NCBI RefSeq assembly: GCF_014243395.1
Contig: NZ_JACLCP010000002.1
Location: forward strand, 248,001-312,000
Source: Winogradskyella flava
GTDB taxonomy: Bacteria > Bacteroidota > Bacteroidia > Flavobacteriales > Flavobacteriaceae
DNA: 64,000 bases
Direction: 5' to 3'
Part shown: positions 1-8,347 of the stretch, piece after piece
Layout: every line of letters begins with the position of its first letter
Numbering within the stretch: position 1 is the first letter of the stretch
Translations under genes and position numbers: made by a program
Notes under the pieces: model-generated
Told to the model about the DNA's origin: nothing
The model's input: only the letters and a program-made list of their open reading frames with translations
Database searches by the model: none

Positions 1-570
1 TACAACTGGACGTGCTTTTTCTAATTCATTAAGGTCTAATGTAAAACCCATAGGTTGTAATTGTTGAATTAGCATTTCATAGATAGGTTTCATTTGATCA
101 TAATCTACCATAACTATTTCTCTAGCTGTAGCTCCAAAATTATTGCGAACCGTTTTATCTGCTTTTGCGTCAATTAGTAACTGTACAATTTCTATACGTC
201 CAAAGAATGCTGCTGTATGCAAAGCTGTTCCACCATCATTATTCTTTATAGACAAATCTGCATTTGCATTGATCAATACTTTAGCAACTTCAGGTTTATC
301 AAAAGTGGCTGCAGACATTAAAGGTGTAGATCCAGACATGGCCTCTTTTTGATTGATATCTGTCCCAGCTTCAATATGCCGTTTAACTGCTTCCAAATTG
401 CCTGTTACTACGGCACCGTGAATATCTATACTAGGCTTAGCAATATTCTCATTTGCAACGCCTGTTGTGTTTTTAGCTTCCCTTTTTTGAGAACATGATG
501 TGAATGAAATTGCCATTACACATATAATTGTAACTAAAAATTTTACTCGAATTTCAATTGAATTTTTCAT
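1..570 (-). CDS. Ankyrin-repeat lipoprotein (partial, 3' end outside window)
   Basis: The frame is open from the ATG at 570 to the window edge, giving 190 codons; the C-terminus is missing. Residues 1-26 form a lipoprotein signal with lipobox SFTSC, so the mature protein should be anchored in the envelope. After a short linker come ankyrin repeats from about residue 47, recognisable by GSTPLMSAATFDKPEVAKVL and GGTALHTAAFFGRIEIVQLL. Ankyrin repeats bind partner proteins; no partner can be named from sequence. The gene is divergent from the AraC/TPR regulator across a 227-nt gap with repeats, so common control is possible (inference). It is absent from simple ORF lists only because it runs off the window. 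Confidence 0.85.
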   Translation of the reverse strand, partial: MKNSIEIRVKFLVTIICVMAISFTSCSQKREAKNTTGVANENIAKPSIDIHGAVVTGNLEAVKRHIEAGTDINQKEAMSGSTPLMSAATFDKPEVAKVLINANADLSIKNNDGGTALHTAAFFGRIEIVQLLIDAKADKTVRNNFGATAREIVMVDYDQMKPIYEMLIQQLQPMGFTLDLNELEKARPVV

Positions 571-679
571 GATTTTAAATTTTAAGAATTATTATCTCGA
601 TTTGATGATACAAAGATGAGACTAACCATGATGCAGCAGTAAACACTTATGAATCAAGAATTATGACGTTTAATGCAGT

Positions 680-718
680 ACTATAAATTATGGCGCAAGA
701 CTATAAATTATGGCGCAA
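680..718. repeat. Tandem 20-bp direct repeat in divergent promoter region
   Basis: The sequence actataaattatggcgcaa occurs at 680-698 and again at 700-718, a period of 20 bp, about two helical turns. A second, shorter direct repeat, TGACGTTTAA, lies at 664-673 and 753-762. All are in the gap between the ankyrin lipoprotein and the AraC/TPR regulator. AraC proteins usually bind direct repeats, so autoregulatory operator sites are a reasonable guess; slippage duplication is the alternative. Confidence 0.6.
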
Positions 719-797
719 ATCATCATAAAATCAAAAAAATTAACTCAAAGCCTGACGTTTAAATTTTACTTATCTTCGTTGCTGTTACTTAAAGAAA

Positions 798-2879
798 ATG
801 ACGACAAGCAATTCTTCAAATTCATTTTTATCAGAAGCTAAATCGATAGTTTTAGATAATATCTCTAACGAGCAATTTGGAGTTTCTGAATTGGCAGAAG
901 AAATGAATATGAGCCGCTCTAGTTTGCTTAGAAAAATTAAAAAGCAAACTAGTTTATCTGCTAGTCAGTTTATCCGAGAATTACGTTTGCAGAAAGCAGC
1001 AGATTTACTACTAGAAACTGAACTTACCGCTTCAGAAATTTCATTTGAAGTTGGCTTTAGCAATCCGTCTTATTTTACAAAATGCTATCGTGAATATTAT
1101 GGCTATCCACCTGGTGAAACGAAAACCAAGAATGAAGAAGAATGGGATGCTGAGCAAAAAAATGAAGTAGTAACCAAAGAAACTGTTCTAAAAAACACAA
1201 ATGCTAATAGATATATTATAGCAATTACAGCCATATCAATCATTGCTATTATTTTCTTTTTTAAAGATCAATTCACTTCTTCTGAATCTATAGCAAATAA
1301 GGAAAAGTCGGTTGCCTTTTTACCTTTTGAAAATTTAAGTGAAGACAATTCTAATTTATACTTTATAAATGGTGTTATGGAATCTTCACGCAATAATCTT
1401 CAAAAGATTAAAGATTTACGAGTGATAAGTAAGACTTCTACAGAAAAATACCGAAACAATCCAAAGACCGTTTCAGAAATTGCTAAAGAATTAAAAGTTA
1501 ACTATTTAATTGAAGGAAGTGGTCAAAAAATCGGAAATGAAGTACTTCTAAGTATTCAATTAATAGATGCCGAAGCAGATAGTCCTATTTGGTCTGAACA
1601 ATACAAATACCAACTCGACAATGTTTTTGAGCTTCAAAATACCATTGCAAAAAAGATTGCTTTCGCCATAGAAGCTAATGTAACACCAAAGGAATTGGCA
1701 CTTATTGATAAAAGGCCTACAGAAAATATCATCGCATATGATTATTATTTAAAGGGTTTGGAAAATCAAAATGAGCAAAGTGAATCAGGGTTAAAAAAGG
1801 CTATTCTTAATTTTGAAAAAGCCATAGAGGAAGATTCTAAATATGCCAACGCTTATGCTCAGATTGCCATTTGTTACTATTATTTAGATGAAAATAAAAT
1901 TGAAAAAAAATATTTAGACCAATTAAATGAGTATGCAGACAATGCCTTGTTGTATGATTCTACTTCAGAATTATCTCTAATCGCAAAAGCACTATATTAT
2001 TTAAATTCAAGCGATTATAAATTGGCGGTACCATATTTGGAAAAAGCATTAGACTACAATCCCAATGCGTCTTCTGTAGTATTATTTTTATCAAATTTAT
2101 ATTCGCGGGTTATACCAGATACAAATAAATATCTCACTTATGCATTAAAAGGAATTAAATTAAATATTGAAGCTAACGATCGCGTGTCTAAAAGCTTTAT
2201 CTATTTGAACTTAAGCAATGCGTTAATACAAAACGGTTTTACTAAAAAAGCATCAGAATACATAAATGAATCTTTAAGATATAATACAAACAATCCTTAC
2301 GCTCCTTATTTAAAAAACTTTATAGATTATGCGAATAACAAAGATTTAAAAGCTTTAACAGGTAAAATGTTAATGGAGTGGGAAAAAGACACTACGCGAG
2401 CGGATATTACTCAAGAATTAGCGAAGCTATATTATTTCCAAGAAGATTATGATAAGGCATTATTTTATTATGAAAAATACATTAACACATTAGGTACCAA
2501 TAGAATTGATCTGTATCCTGCAGAGAATATAAAAATTGCTTATACTTATAAGAAAATGGGTTTTTCTAGTAAAGCTGAGCAATACTTTAATAAGTATAAA
2601 GATTATCTTGATAAAGATGAGTCAATTTACAAAGACGCAGCTTTAGCTGTACTATATCTTTATGAAAATAAGCCAGATAAAGCTATTGAGGCTTATGATA
2701 AATTCAGCTTACAAGATGGTTTTCAGTATTGGGTAATCTTGTTTATGAATGAGGACCCACTATTGAAGCTATTGAAAAACCACCCTAAATACGAGGAAAC
2801 TATCGAGAAAATAAAAATGCAATTTTGGGAACAACATAAAAATCTTAAAGAAACATTAGAAGAAGAAAAACTACTATAA
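798..2879 (+). CDS. Membrane-spanning AraC-type regulator with FlgO-like and TPR domains
   Basis: The 693-residue protein starts with an AraC-family double helix-turn-helix (about residues 10-110; LRLQKAADLLLETELTASEI and VGFSNPSYFTKCYREYYGYP). One membrane helix follows at about 141-158. The segment beginning SVAFLPFENLSED resembles the FlgO/TolB-like domain seen after the HTH in adenylate-cyclase-like and CadC-like proteins. TPR repeats fill about residues 315-680. The layout implies a cytoplasmic DNA-binding head and a periplasmic sensor, a one-component transmembrane activator like ToxR/CadC but with an AraC head. Ligand and targets are unknown. A TAnnTTCG-like -7 box (TATCTTCG, 771-778) lies 20 nt before the ATG. 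Neighbouring repeats suggest autoregulation. Confidence 0.85.
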   Translation: MTTSNSSNSFLSEAKSIVLDNISNEQFGVSELAEEMNMSRSSLLRKIKKQTSLSASQFIRELRLQKAADLLLETELTASEISFEVGFSNPSYFTKCYREYYGYPPGETKTKNEEEWDAEQKNEVVTKETVLKNTNANRYIIAITAISIIAIIFFFKDQFTSSESIANKEKSVAFLPFENLSEDNSNLYFINGVMESSRNNLQKIKDLRVISKTSTEKYRNNPKTVSEIAKELKVNYLIEGSGQKIGNEVLLSIQLIDAEADSPIWSEQYKYQLDNVFELQNTIAKKIAFAIEANVTPKELALIDKRPTENIIAYDYYLKGLENQNEQSESGLKKAILNFEKAIEEDSKYANAYAQIAICYYYLDENKIEKKYLDQLNEYADNALLYDSTSELSLIAKALYYLNSSDYKLAVPYLEKALDYNPNASSVVLFLSNLYSRVIPDTNKYLTYALKGIKLNIEANDRVSKSFIYLNLSNALIQNGFTKKASEYINESLRYNTNNPYAPYLKNFIDYANNKDLKALTGKMLMEWEKDTTRADITQELAKLYYFQEDYDKALFYYEKYINTLGTNRIDLYPAENIKIAYTYKKMGFSSKAEQYFNKYKDYLDKDESIYKDAALAVLYLYENKPDKAIEAYDKFSLQDGFQYWVILFMNEDPLLKLLKNHPKYEETIEKIKMQFWEQHKNLKETLEEEKLL

Positions 2880-3344
2880 ATTTTTGAATTTTTCTTTTTG
2901 ATTGAGTTGGCTCATAAACTATTGCTTTTAAGTAATTAGAGCAAGTATAGATTGTATTTTAATAGTTTCTTTTGGGAATTTGATAATAATAAATTCTCTT
3001 TGTTATTACCATTCCACACACATTTACTCATGTTGTTTTTATTGTTTTAAGAAATCGTGAATCTCTCGAGCTCGATTTGCCAACACCACTCTGCCCTTTA
3101 CTCATGTGTAAATATTTCAATAAATAGGAATTCGTGAATCTTTATTATGAGTATTTGGTCTCGCTGCACTCAACCTAATCTCAAAATTCGATTTCATAAA
3201 TTGAGGCTTCTATTAACTGAGCAGATAAAAATTATAAAAGCATAAAAAAGACCGCAGTCAAATGCGGTCTTTTTGCTACAAATGTTAGTCTAAAGTTGTT
3301 AGGTTTTGTAGAAGCTGATAAAATAAGTTGTATATATTTCAGCG
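2880..3344. other. Noncoding spacer between convergent genes
   Basis: The 465-nt spacer separates the AraC/TPR gene and the small lipoprotein gene, which face each other. I find no convincing ORF. Besides the terminator near its right end it holds two copies of cgtgaatct (about 3057 and 3132). The stretch tctcgctgcactcaacc (about 3159) resembles the dispersed-repeat sequence at 22.9 kb, so this may be decayed repeat DNA. Confidence 0.4.
3244..3274. terminator. Bidirectional rho-independent terminator
   Basis: The stem agaccgca/tgcggtct (3249-3256 and 3263-3270) has a 6-nt loop. A-tract and T-tract arms extend the pairing and provide a U-run on both strands. It lies between the convergent genes ending at 2879 and 3345. 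Confidence 0.85.
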
Positions 3345-3722
3345 TTAATTCTTGCTCCCAACCCATGTACCATCATAGTCTCGCACTGTGTCCACCCAAG
3401 TCCCCATGGCTTCATTATCTTCTTCAAGTTGACCAATAAATTCACGATTTTCCGAGTTCCCTATAGTAGCAGATAGTGTGCCGCTATCGGAAACTGTCCC
3501 CGTTATATCGGCAGAATCTGAAGAAAATAAAGAGGTTGCGGTGCCTGTAACATTACCGCTTCTACTTACAGTCACCGACCAAACACCTTCATCATCACCG
3601 TCATAGGTACCGGACCAGTTCCCTACCAGATGGGCACTAATTTCTTCACCGTCCTCATCTTTTGAACAAGATATGTTAATACATGTCATAGCTAATAGCC
3701 CTAAAAAAAATAGTTTTTTCAT
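3345..3722 (-). CDS. Small lipoprotein, unknown function
   Basis: The 125-residue product begins MKKLFFLGLLAMTCINISC, a lipoprotein signal with Cys19 followed by SKDEDGEE, a common Bacteroidota lipoprotein start. The mature part is acidic and beta-rich. It repeats short Gly/Thr/Ser strands (GNWSGTYDGDDEGVW, GNVTGTATS, WVDTVRDYDGTWVG), which look like a small lipocalin-like or beta-sandwich fold. I do not recognise a family. It is transcribed in the same direction as the protease gene upstream (115 nt gap), and a strong terminator follows. Confidence 0.7.
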   Translation of the reverse strand: MKKLFFLGLLAMTCINISCSKDEDGEEISAHLVGNWSGTYDGDDEGVWSVTVSRSGNVTGTATSLFSSDSADITGTVSDSGTLSATIGNSENREFIGQLEEDNEAMGTWVDTVRDYDGTWVGSKN

Positions 3723-3837
3723 TTCATTTATGTTTTTGGATTCTATAGTGTAAACTTAGATGACATGAATCTGTATTACTAATTATCTAGGGGGACAACG
3801 TGTGGACAATGTGGAATAATGTCTTAAAAAGAGCGCG

Positions 3838-5019
3838 TTAGATAAGCTTAGATAATAAAACAACTATTGTTTTTAATGTGCCATCTTCTAACTTTATTAT
3901 AAGTGTTACTTCCTTGTTTTCCTTTTTTAAGATATCCTTATAGTATGTTAAACTTTCGCCTGCAACACCATCAATAGAAATTAATTGTTGGCCGGCTCTT
4001 ATGCCTTTGTCATAAGCTGCACTTGGTTTAGCAACTGATCTAATAAAAATTTCTTTCCCTTTCTTTTCTAGCCGTACACCACCTATGGGAAAATTAAAAA
4101 CGTCATGGTATGTGGCATTGGGTTTTAGAAATATTTTTTTCTTGTTATAATCTAATATAAAATTAAACTTGCTTATATATTCTAATCCGAGATTGCCCAT
4201 ATAAGGTTCTATTGACAACATCCCTTGAGTTGAATTAGAAAGTGTAACTGGCATTTCTGACAACTCAAAGCCTTTGATATTAATTGATGAAGCAGCTCCA
4301 ACTTTATTGCTGGATTTTGAATTTATACCTCTAGATTCAGTAGTAACTAATGTATCAAACTTTGATTGAAGCTTATGTTTTTTAACAAAAGGTGAGCTAA
4401 ATGTAAATGGTGTACTCATATCACCTGTATCGAAAAAGACTTTACCTGATAGCGATGTGTTATCAGAAAGTGTAACGGATAATTTTATTTCTGGTGTACA
4501 AAAGGACTCGTTAAAACTTATAGATTTGTAGCCTTTGGTATCAGGCTTTCCCTTTGGCTTATAAAAACTAATGGTCTTAGTATCAAAATTGGTTTCACTA
4601 ACAAATTCTTTAAATAAGTCAAAACCTATCAGACCTTTAATATTGCCTAAATGTGATAAGTCTGAGACATACATTTCTATGTCATTTAACACCACAACAT
4701 CACTTAGAGCAACTTGTTGTTTTTGAGTCTTTTTTACATCATCATTGACGCCTGAAGTACCAGTGATTTTTGCAGCTATATCTTGCAATGGTAAGCTTAA
4801 TTCATTAACAATAGTTTTATCAATAACTGTGACAGAAGCACCTGTATCTAAAACAAAATTAGAAACAGTATGATTATTAATCTTTAGTGATATGATGATA
4901 TGTCCGTCATCGTTTAATGCAAACGGAATTTGAGCTAGAGGTTGGTCTTGCCCAAAAGAATTACAAGAATGGCATAAGAGAATAATTAAAATACACGTAA
5001 TTGATAGAAACTTTTTCAT
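3838..5019 (-). CDS. Retropepsin-like aspartyl protease with C-terminal PDZ domain
   Basis: The 393-residue exported protein has a signal peptide to about residue 24 (LLCHSCNSFGQ; possibly a poor lipobox). Two pepsin-like halves are visible. The first has DTGASVTVI with Asp58, followed by the flap-type GLIGFDLF at about 129-136. The second has FFDTG with Asp197, in which the usual second motif is weaker. A PDZ domain occupies about 300-390 (AYDKGIRAGQQLISIDG). In this family the paired Asp residues activate water for peptide hydrolysis and PDZ binds C-termini. The gene lies downstream of the LytS/LytTR operon (115 nt gap); whether it belongs to that regulon cannot be told from sequence. Confidence 0.85.
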   Translation of the reverse strand: MKKFLSITCILIILLCHSCNSFGQDQPLAQIPFALNDDGHIIISLKINNHTVSNFVLDTGASVTVIDKTIVNELSLPLQDIAAKITGTSGVNDDVKKTQKQQVALSDVVVLNDIEMYVSDLSHLGNIKGLIGFDLFKEFVSETNFDTKTISFYKPKGKPDTKGYKSISFNESFCTPEIKLSVTLSDNTSLSGKVFFDTGDMSTPFTFSSPFVKKHKLQSKFDTLVTTESRGINSKSSNKVGAASSINIKGFELSEMPVTLSNSTQGMLSIEPYMGNLGLEYISKFNFILDYNKKKIFLKPNATYHDVFNFPIGGVRLEKKGKEIFIRSVAKPSAAYDKGIRAGQQLISIDGVAGESLTYYKDILKKENKEVTLIIKLEDGTLKTIVVLLSKLI

Positions 5020-5134
5020 TGATTTATGATTTTGATTGAATGGCTAAATTGAGGTATGATATCAATTTATAAAATCAGAAAAAGTTAAACACAGGTAAAT
5101 AGGCAATGAAAAGGGTTAAAATAGCGATGCAAAA

Positions 5135-5893
5135 TTAATGTTCTAACCAGATTCGGAAGGCTTTAGTCATGCTAGAACTCGTGACAACTTGATTTTTTAT
5201 GTGCGCTATTTTAAGATATAATCGGTTTTTGCTGTGTGGTGCTATATTTTCTATATAATTAATTTGTACAACCTGACTGCGGTTAATTTTAAAAAATTGA
5301 TTAGGATTTAGCTCATTGTATAATGCACCCAAGGATTTCGTAATGACGTGAAGCATTCCTGCGTTATCATACAATTTACATTGATCTCCAAAGACTTCAA
5401 TTAAACATATGGTGCTGACATCAATGAGTTTAACACCTTCTTTTTTCTTTACGGCGAGACGTTTTTTGTACTGACTATCTTTATTGTCTAATAGTGATTT
5501 AAATTGATTAAAGATATTTCTATCATAAGGCTGTATCTCAAAAAGAGTTTCAAATTTTGTGATAGCTTGATTTAGATCCTCTTGGGAATAAGGTTTTAAG
5601 ATGTACGCAATACCGTTGGTTTGAAACGCTTTTAATAGATGCTCATCATAGGCCGTGCAAAAAATAATAGGTATTGAAAATGTAACTTGATTAAAAATGT
5701 CAAAAGATGTGCCGTTTAGTATTTTAATATCTGCAAAAATAAGATCATAGACGTCATTGCTTTTTAATGCCACTATTCCATCGCTTACAGATCTAACATG
5801 CGCGTGTTCAAAACGATTTCCAAAATAATTGGTAATGTAATTTAGTAGCTTCTTGTATGCTGGCGTTTCGTCTTCTATAATTAAAATCGTCAT
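5135..5893 (-). CDS. LytTR-family response regulator
   Basis: A receiver domain is followed by a LytTR DNA-binding domain. I chose the ATG at 5893 (MTILIIEDE), which leaves 10 nt after the kinase stop; an in-frame ATG at 5917 would add eight residues and overlap the kinase gene. Receiver landmarks, numbered from 5893, are the acidic pocket EDE, phospho-acceptor Asp55 in LIFADIKILNG, and Lys100 in YILKPYS. The LytTR domain covers about the last 105 residues (AVKKKEGVKLIDVSTICLIE to FFKINRSQVVQINYI). It should be phosphorylated by the kinase encoded just upstream and bind paired direct repeats. Target genes are unknown; the co-transcribed hydrolase is the first candidate. Confidence 0.9.
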   Translation of the reverse strand: MTILIIEDETPAYKKLLNYITNYFGNRFEHAHVRSVSDGIVALKSNDVYDLIFADIKILNGTSFDIFNQVTFSIPIIFCTAYDEHLLKAFQTNGIAYILKPYSQEDLNQAITKFETLFEIQPYDRNIFNQFKSLLDNKDSQYKKRLAVKKKEGVKLIDVSTICLIEVFGDQCKLYDNAGMLHVITKSLGALYNELNPNQFFKINRSQVVQINYIENIAPHSKNRLYLKIAHIKNQVVTSSSMTKAFRIWLEH

Positions 5894-5903
5894 GCTTTTA
5901 TAT

Positions 5904-6929
5904 TTAATCAATGACATGTAGTATGGGTAACGTTAAAATAAATTCTTTGTCGCGATCTTCTATCGCTATAGTCTTATCTGCTAATAATTGATATCGCTTT
6001 TTTAAGTTGTTTAAACCGGTACCAAAAGATTCTTCTCTGCGTGTTGCACCATTCTTAGTGTTAATAATTTTAATTACTTCTTTCTCAATGTAAATACTTG
6101 TAGTAATAGCGTTATTCGCATCAGCTATATTGTGTTTTACAATATTTTCAATCGAAGTCAGTAATGCGCCATTAGGGACATATTTGTTATCTAATGAGGC
6201 CTTTTCAATGATTTTAAAACTATAATCTCCTTCAAAACGTGTTTCTATTAAAAAAAAATAATTTTTAATTAAATCCAATTCTTTTTTTAAGTCCACCAAT
6301 TCTTCATCTTTTGTCTGAATTAGGTTCCGATATAATGCTGCTAAATTGGAAATATATGCCTTAATGGTTTCTTTTGAAGAATAATCGACCAAAGCATCAA
6401 TAGTATTGAGATTGTTGTATAAGAAATGAGGATCAAACTGGGCTCGTAGCACCTTTAATTCCAATTCTTTTTGCTCATTAATTCTCATAAATTGATCTTT
6501 TCGGTAGTCGTAGTATTTCTTTCCAAAAAATAACACCAATGGCATGGAAACATTGATAATAGAATCTTCTACATTGAAGAAAATGGTTCTGCCTATTGAG
6601 GGCAGTCGTTCCCATTTTATATGTCCATAAGGAATGTAATAGTTGATCAATAAAAAGAAGAAAAAACCAATGCTAAATAGCCCTAATATACCAATGCTAA
6701 ATAGTCCAATATAACTCTTATACGTAATTAAAAAGGTTTCTATCACCCATTTAATAAACCATAAAAGTATGGTCATTTGGATAATCTTTACAGGAATTAG
6801 AATAAACGTTTCAGTAAATGAAAATTGATTGGTCTCAAAGAAAATATCAAGACTATTCCAAACCCAATAGACTAAAAAATAAATGCCTAAAAGTTGATAA
6901 TCGGTTTTATTAAACTTGATATTATTCAT
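5904..6929 (-). CDS. LytS/YehU-type sensor histidine kinase
   Basis: The 341-residue membrane kinase has about four hydrophobic helices in residues 10-135, then the His_kinase domain with His168 in AQFDPHFLYNNLN, the usual phospho-acceptor site. An ATP-binding region carries ENIVKHNIADANN and the glycine-rich FGTGLNNLKKRYQLL. The long extracellular sensor of classical kinases is absent, so sensing is probably within or at the membrane. The start overlaps the stop of the serine hydrolase gene by 8 nt, implying translational coupling and a hydrolase-kinase-regulator operon. Confidence 0.9.
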   Translation of the reverse strand: MNNIKFNKTDYQLLGIYFLVYWVWNSLDIFFETNQFSFTETFILIPVKIIQMTILLWFIKWVIETFLITYKSYIGLFSIGILGLFSIGFFFFLLINYYIPYGHIKWERLPSIGRTIFFNVEDSIINVSMPLVLFFGKKYYDYRKDQFMRINEQKELELKVLRAQFDPHFLYNNLNTIDALVDYSSKETIKAYISNLAALYRNLIQTKDEELVDLKKELDLIKNYFFLIETRFEGDYSFKIIEKASLDNKYVPNGALLTSIENIVKHNIADANNAITTSIYIEKEVIKIINTKNGATRREESFGTGLNNLKKRYQLLADKTIAIEDRDKEFILTLPILHVID

Positions 6930-8136
6930 TCAGTGTCTTGTAGTGTTTGGCTTTTGCCTTTTTAATTCGTTTTCTAATCTGAATCACAAAATAACTAAAA
7001 CTACATATTATAATTACTAATATGCCACCTATGGGCCAATATAGCTTTGTTTTATCTGGTCCTGCCGCAAGGTAAAGCAATAACTCTTCACCTAATCGTT
7101 CTCCATATTCTGAATTAGTAAATAATACATAACCCCAATTTTTATGGGTATCTAAAGCAAACCATGATGTAAAACCAATATTATTACCACCATGAAGATA
7201 TATGTTGGTAAAAGGAATCTTTGGCGTGCTAAAACCAAGTGTATAATAAATGTCGTAATAGTCTCGTTCTTCTACTATTGAATGTGGTTTGAATAACTCC
7301 TTATAACTCTCTTCAGTCAACCCTTCTTTGTTCATGACGGCAATCATCCATTTAGAAAAATCAATAGCTTCTGAGTGAATTGAAGATGGTGCAGAGAAAA
7401 TACCTTTATCTTTTTTTGACCAATAGTTATTCTCAACATCCACTTTGCCTTCTGGGACATAAGCTGCTGCTTTATAAGCGTTAGTGTATTCATTTTCTAT
7501 AAACACCGTATGTGCCATTCCTAATGGTTTGGCAACTTTTTCTTGAAAACGGGCCTCTAATCCATTCCAATCTGTATGCTCAATATGTTTTAATACTAAC
7601 GCTAAATATTGATAGCCTTCGCCAGAATAACTGTAATTAGTACCTGGATCAAAATTTAATTTCAACACATCATCATCGTCATCTTCTCTCCAATTAGGAA
7701 AGCCTGTTCTGTGACTTAATACCATTCTTGCCGTTATTGCTTTATAGCGCTCATCATATGCAATATCTGGATATTCCATATATTGGTATAGAGGTTTATC
7801 TAAATCTAGTTTACCTTCTTCTACAAATTTCATAACAAAGTAGGCAAAAACCGATTTAGAAATTGAGGCACCTTCAAAGATGGTATTATTGGTAACCGGC
7901 TTTTGATGCTCTATGTCTGCATATCCTTTTGTTTTGTGATAGACAACCTCACCATTATTTATGATAGCTATAGATAAACCAGGTATGTTATAAGATGTCA
8001 TTTTAGAATCTAAATAACTATCTATAGAATTTTTTGGAATATCTATGCCTAAGTAACTGTCTATAGAATCTGAATCTTTAGAACAACTAGTAAAATACAA
8101 TAAAGCAATTGTAATAATAGGTACTCGTATTTTCAT
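6922..8136 (-). CDS. Beta-lactamase-family serine hydrolase lipoprotein with C-terminal membrane anchor
   Basis: The 404-residue protein is led by lipobox FTSC (Cys18). The class C beta-lactamase/DD-peptidase fold shows the SxxK motif SISK (Ser91, Lys94), a YSG in place of the usual YxN (in NYSYSGEGYQ), and HGG in place of KTG. After the catalytic domain comes a transmembrane helix (about residues 366-386) and a strongly basic tail (IRKRIKKAKAKHYK), so the end is probably cytoplasmic. The substrate could be peptidoglycan peptides, D-amino-acid peptides or esters. It is the first gene of the operon with the LytS-type kinase. The doubled SIDSYL near the N-terminus is a local duplication. Confidence 0.85.
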   Translation of the reverse strand: MKIRVPIITIALLYFTSCSKDSDSIDSYLGIDIPKNSIDSYLDSKMTSYNIPGLSIAIINNGEVVYHKTKGYADIEHQKPVTNNTIFEGASISKSVFAYFVMKFVEEGKLDLDKPLYQYMEYPDIAYDERYKAITARMVLSHRTGFPNWREDDDDDVLKLNFDPGTNYSYSGEGYQYLALVLKHIEHTDWNGLEARFQEKVAKPLGMAHTVFIENEYTNAYKAAAYVPEGKVDVENNYWSKKDKGIFSAPSSIHSEAIDFSKWMIAVMNKEGLTEESYKELFKPHSIVEERDYYDIYYTLGFSTPKIPFTNIYLHGGNNIGFTSWFALDTHKNWGYVLFTNSEYGERLGEELLLYLAAGPDKTKLYWPIGGILVIIICSFSYFVIQIRKRIKKAKAKHYKTLNE

Positions 8137-8290
8137 TTGTAAAGTGTCTTATGTATGAAACATAAATATGGTTTAAAGAAAAAAATGAAAAAAAGAAAAA
8201 AAGTTGAAACAGTATAAAACTCATATTAAGTGGTAGAATAATGCGATTGGCTTCTTCCCTACTACAAAAAAAAGTATTCTATGAACCGAG

Positions 8291-8322
8291 TTGAAAAACC
8301 TAACAAAATTTAATTAACTTTA
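8291..8322 (+). promoter_or_regulatory. Probable promoter of the first BNR-repeat gene
   Basis: TTG at 8291-8293 is separated by 21 nt from TAACTTTA (8315-8322), one base from the Bacteroidota -7 consensus TAnnTTTG. The start codon follows 25 nt downstream. Confidence 0.45.
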
Positions 8323-8347
8323 AGCCTAACCTAACCAAAATAATATA

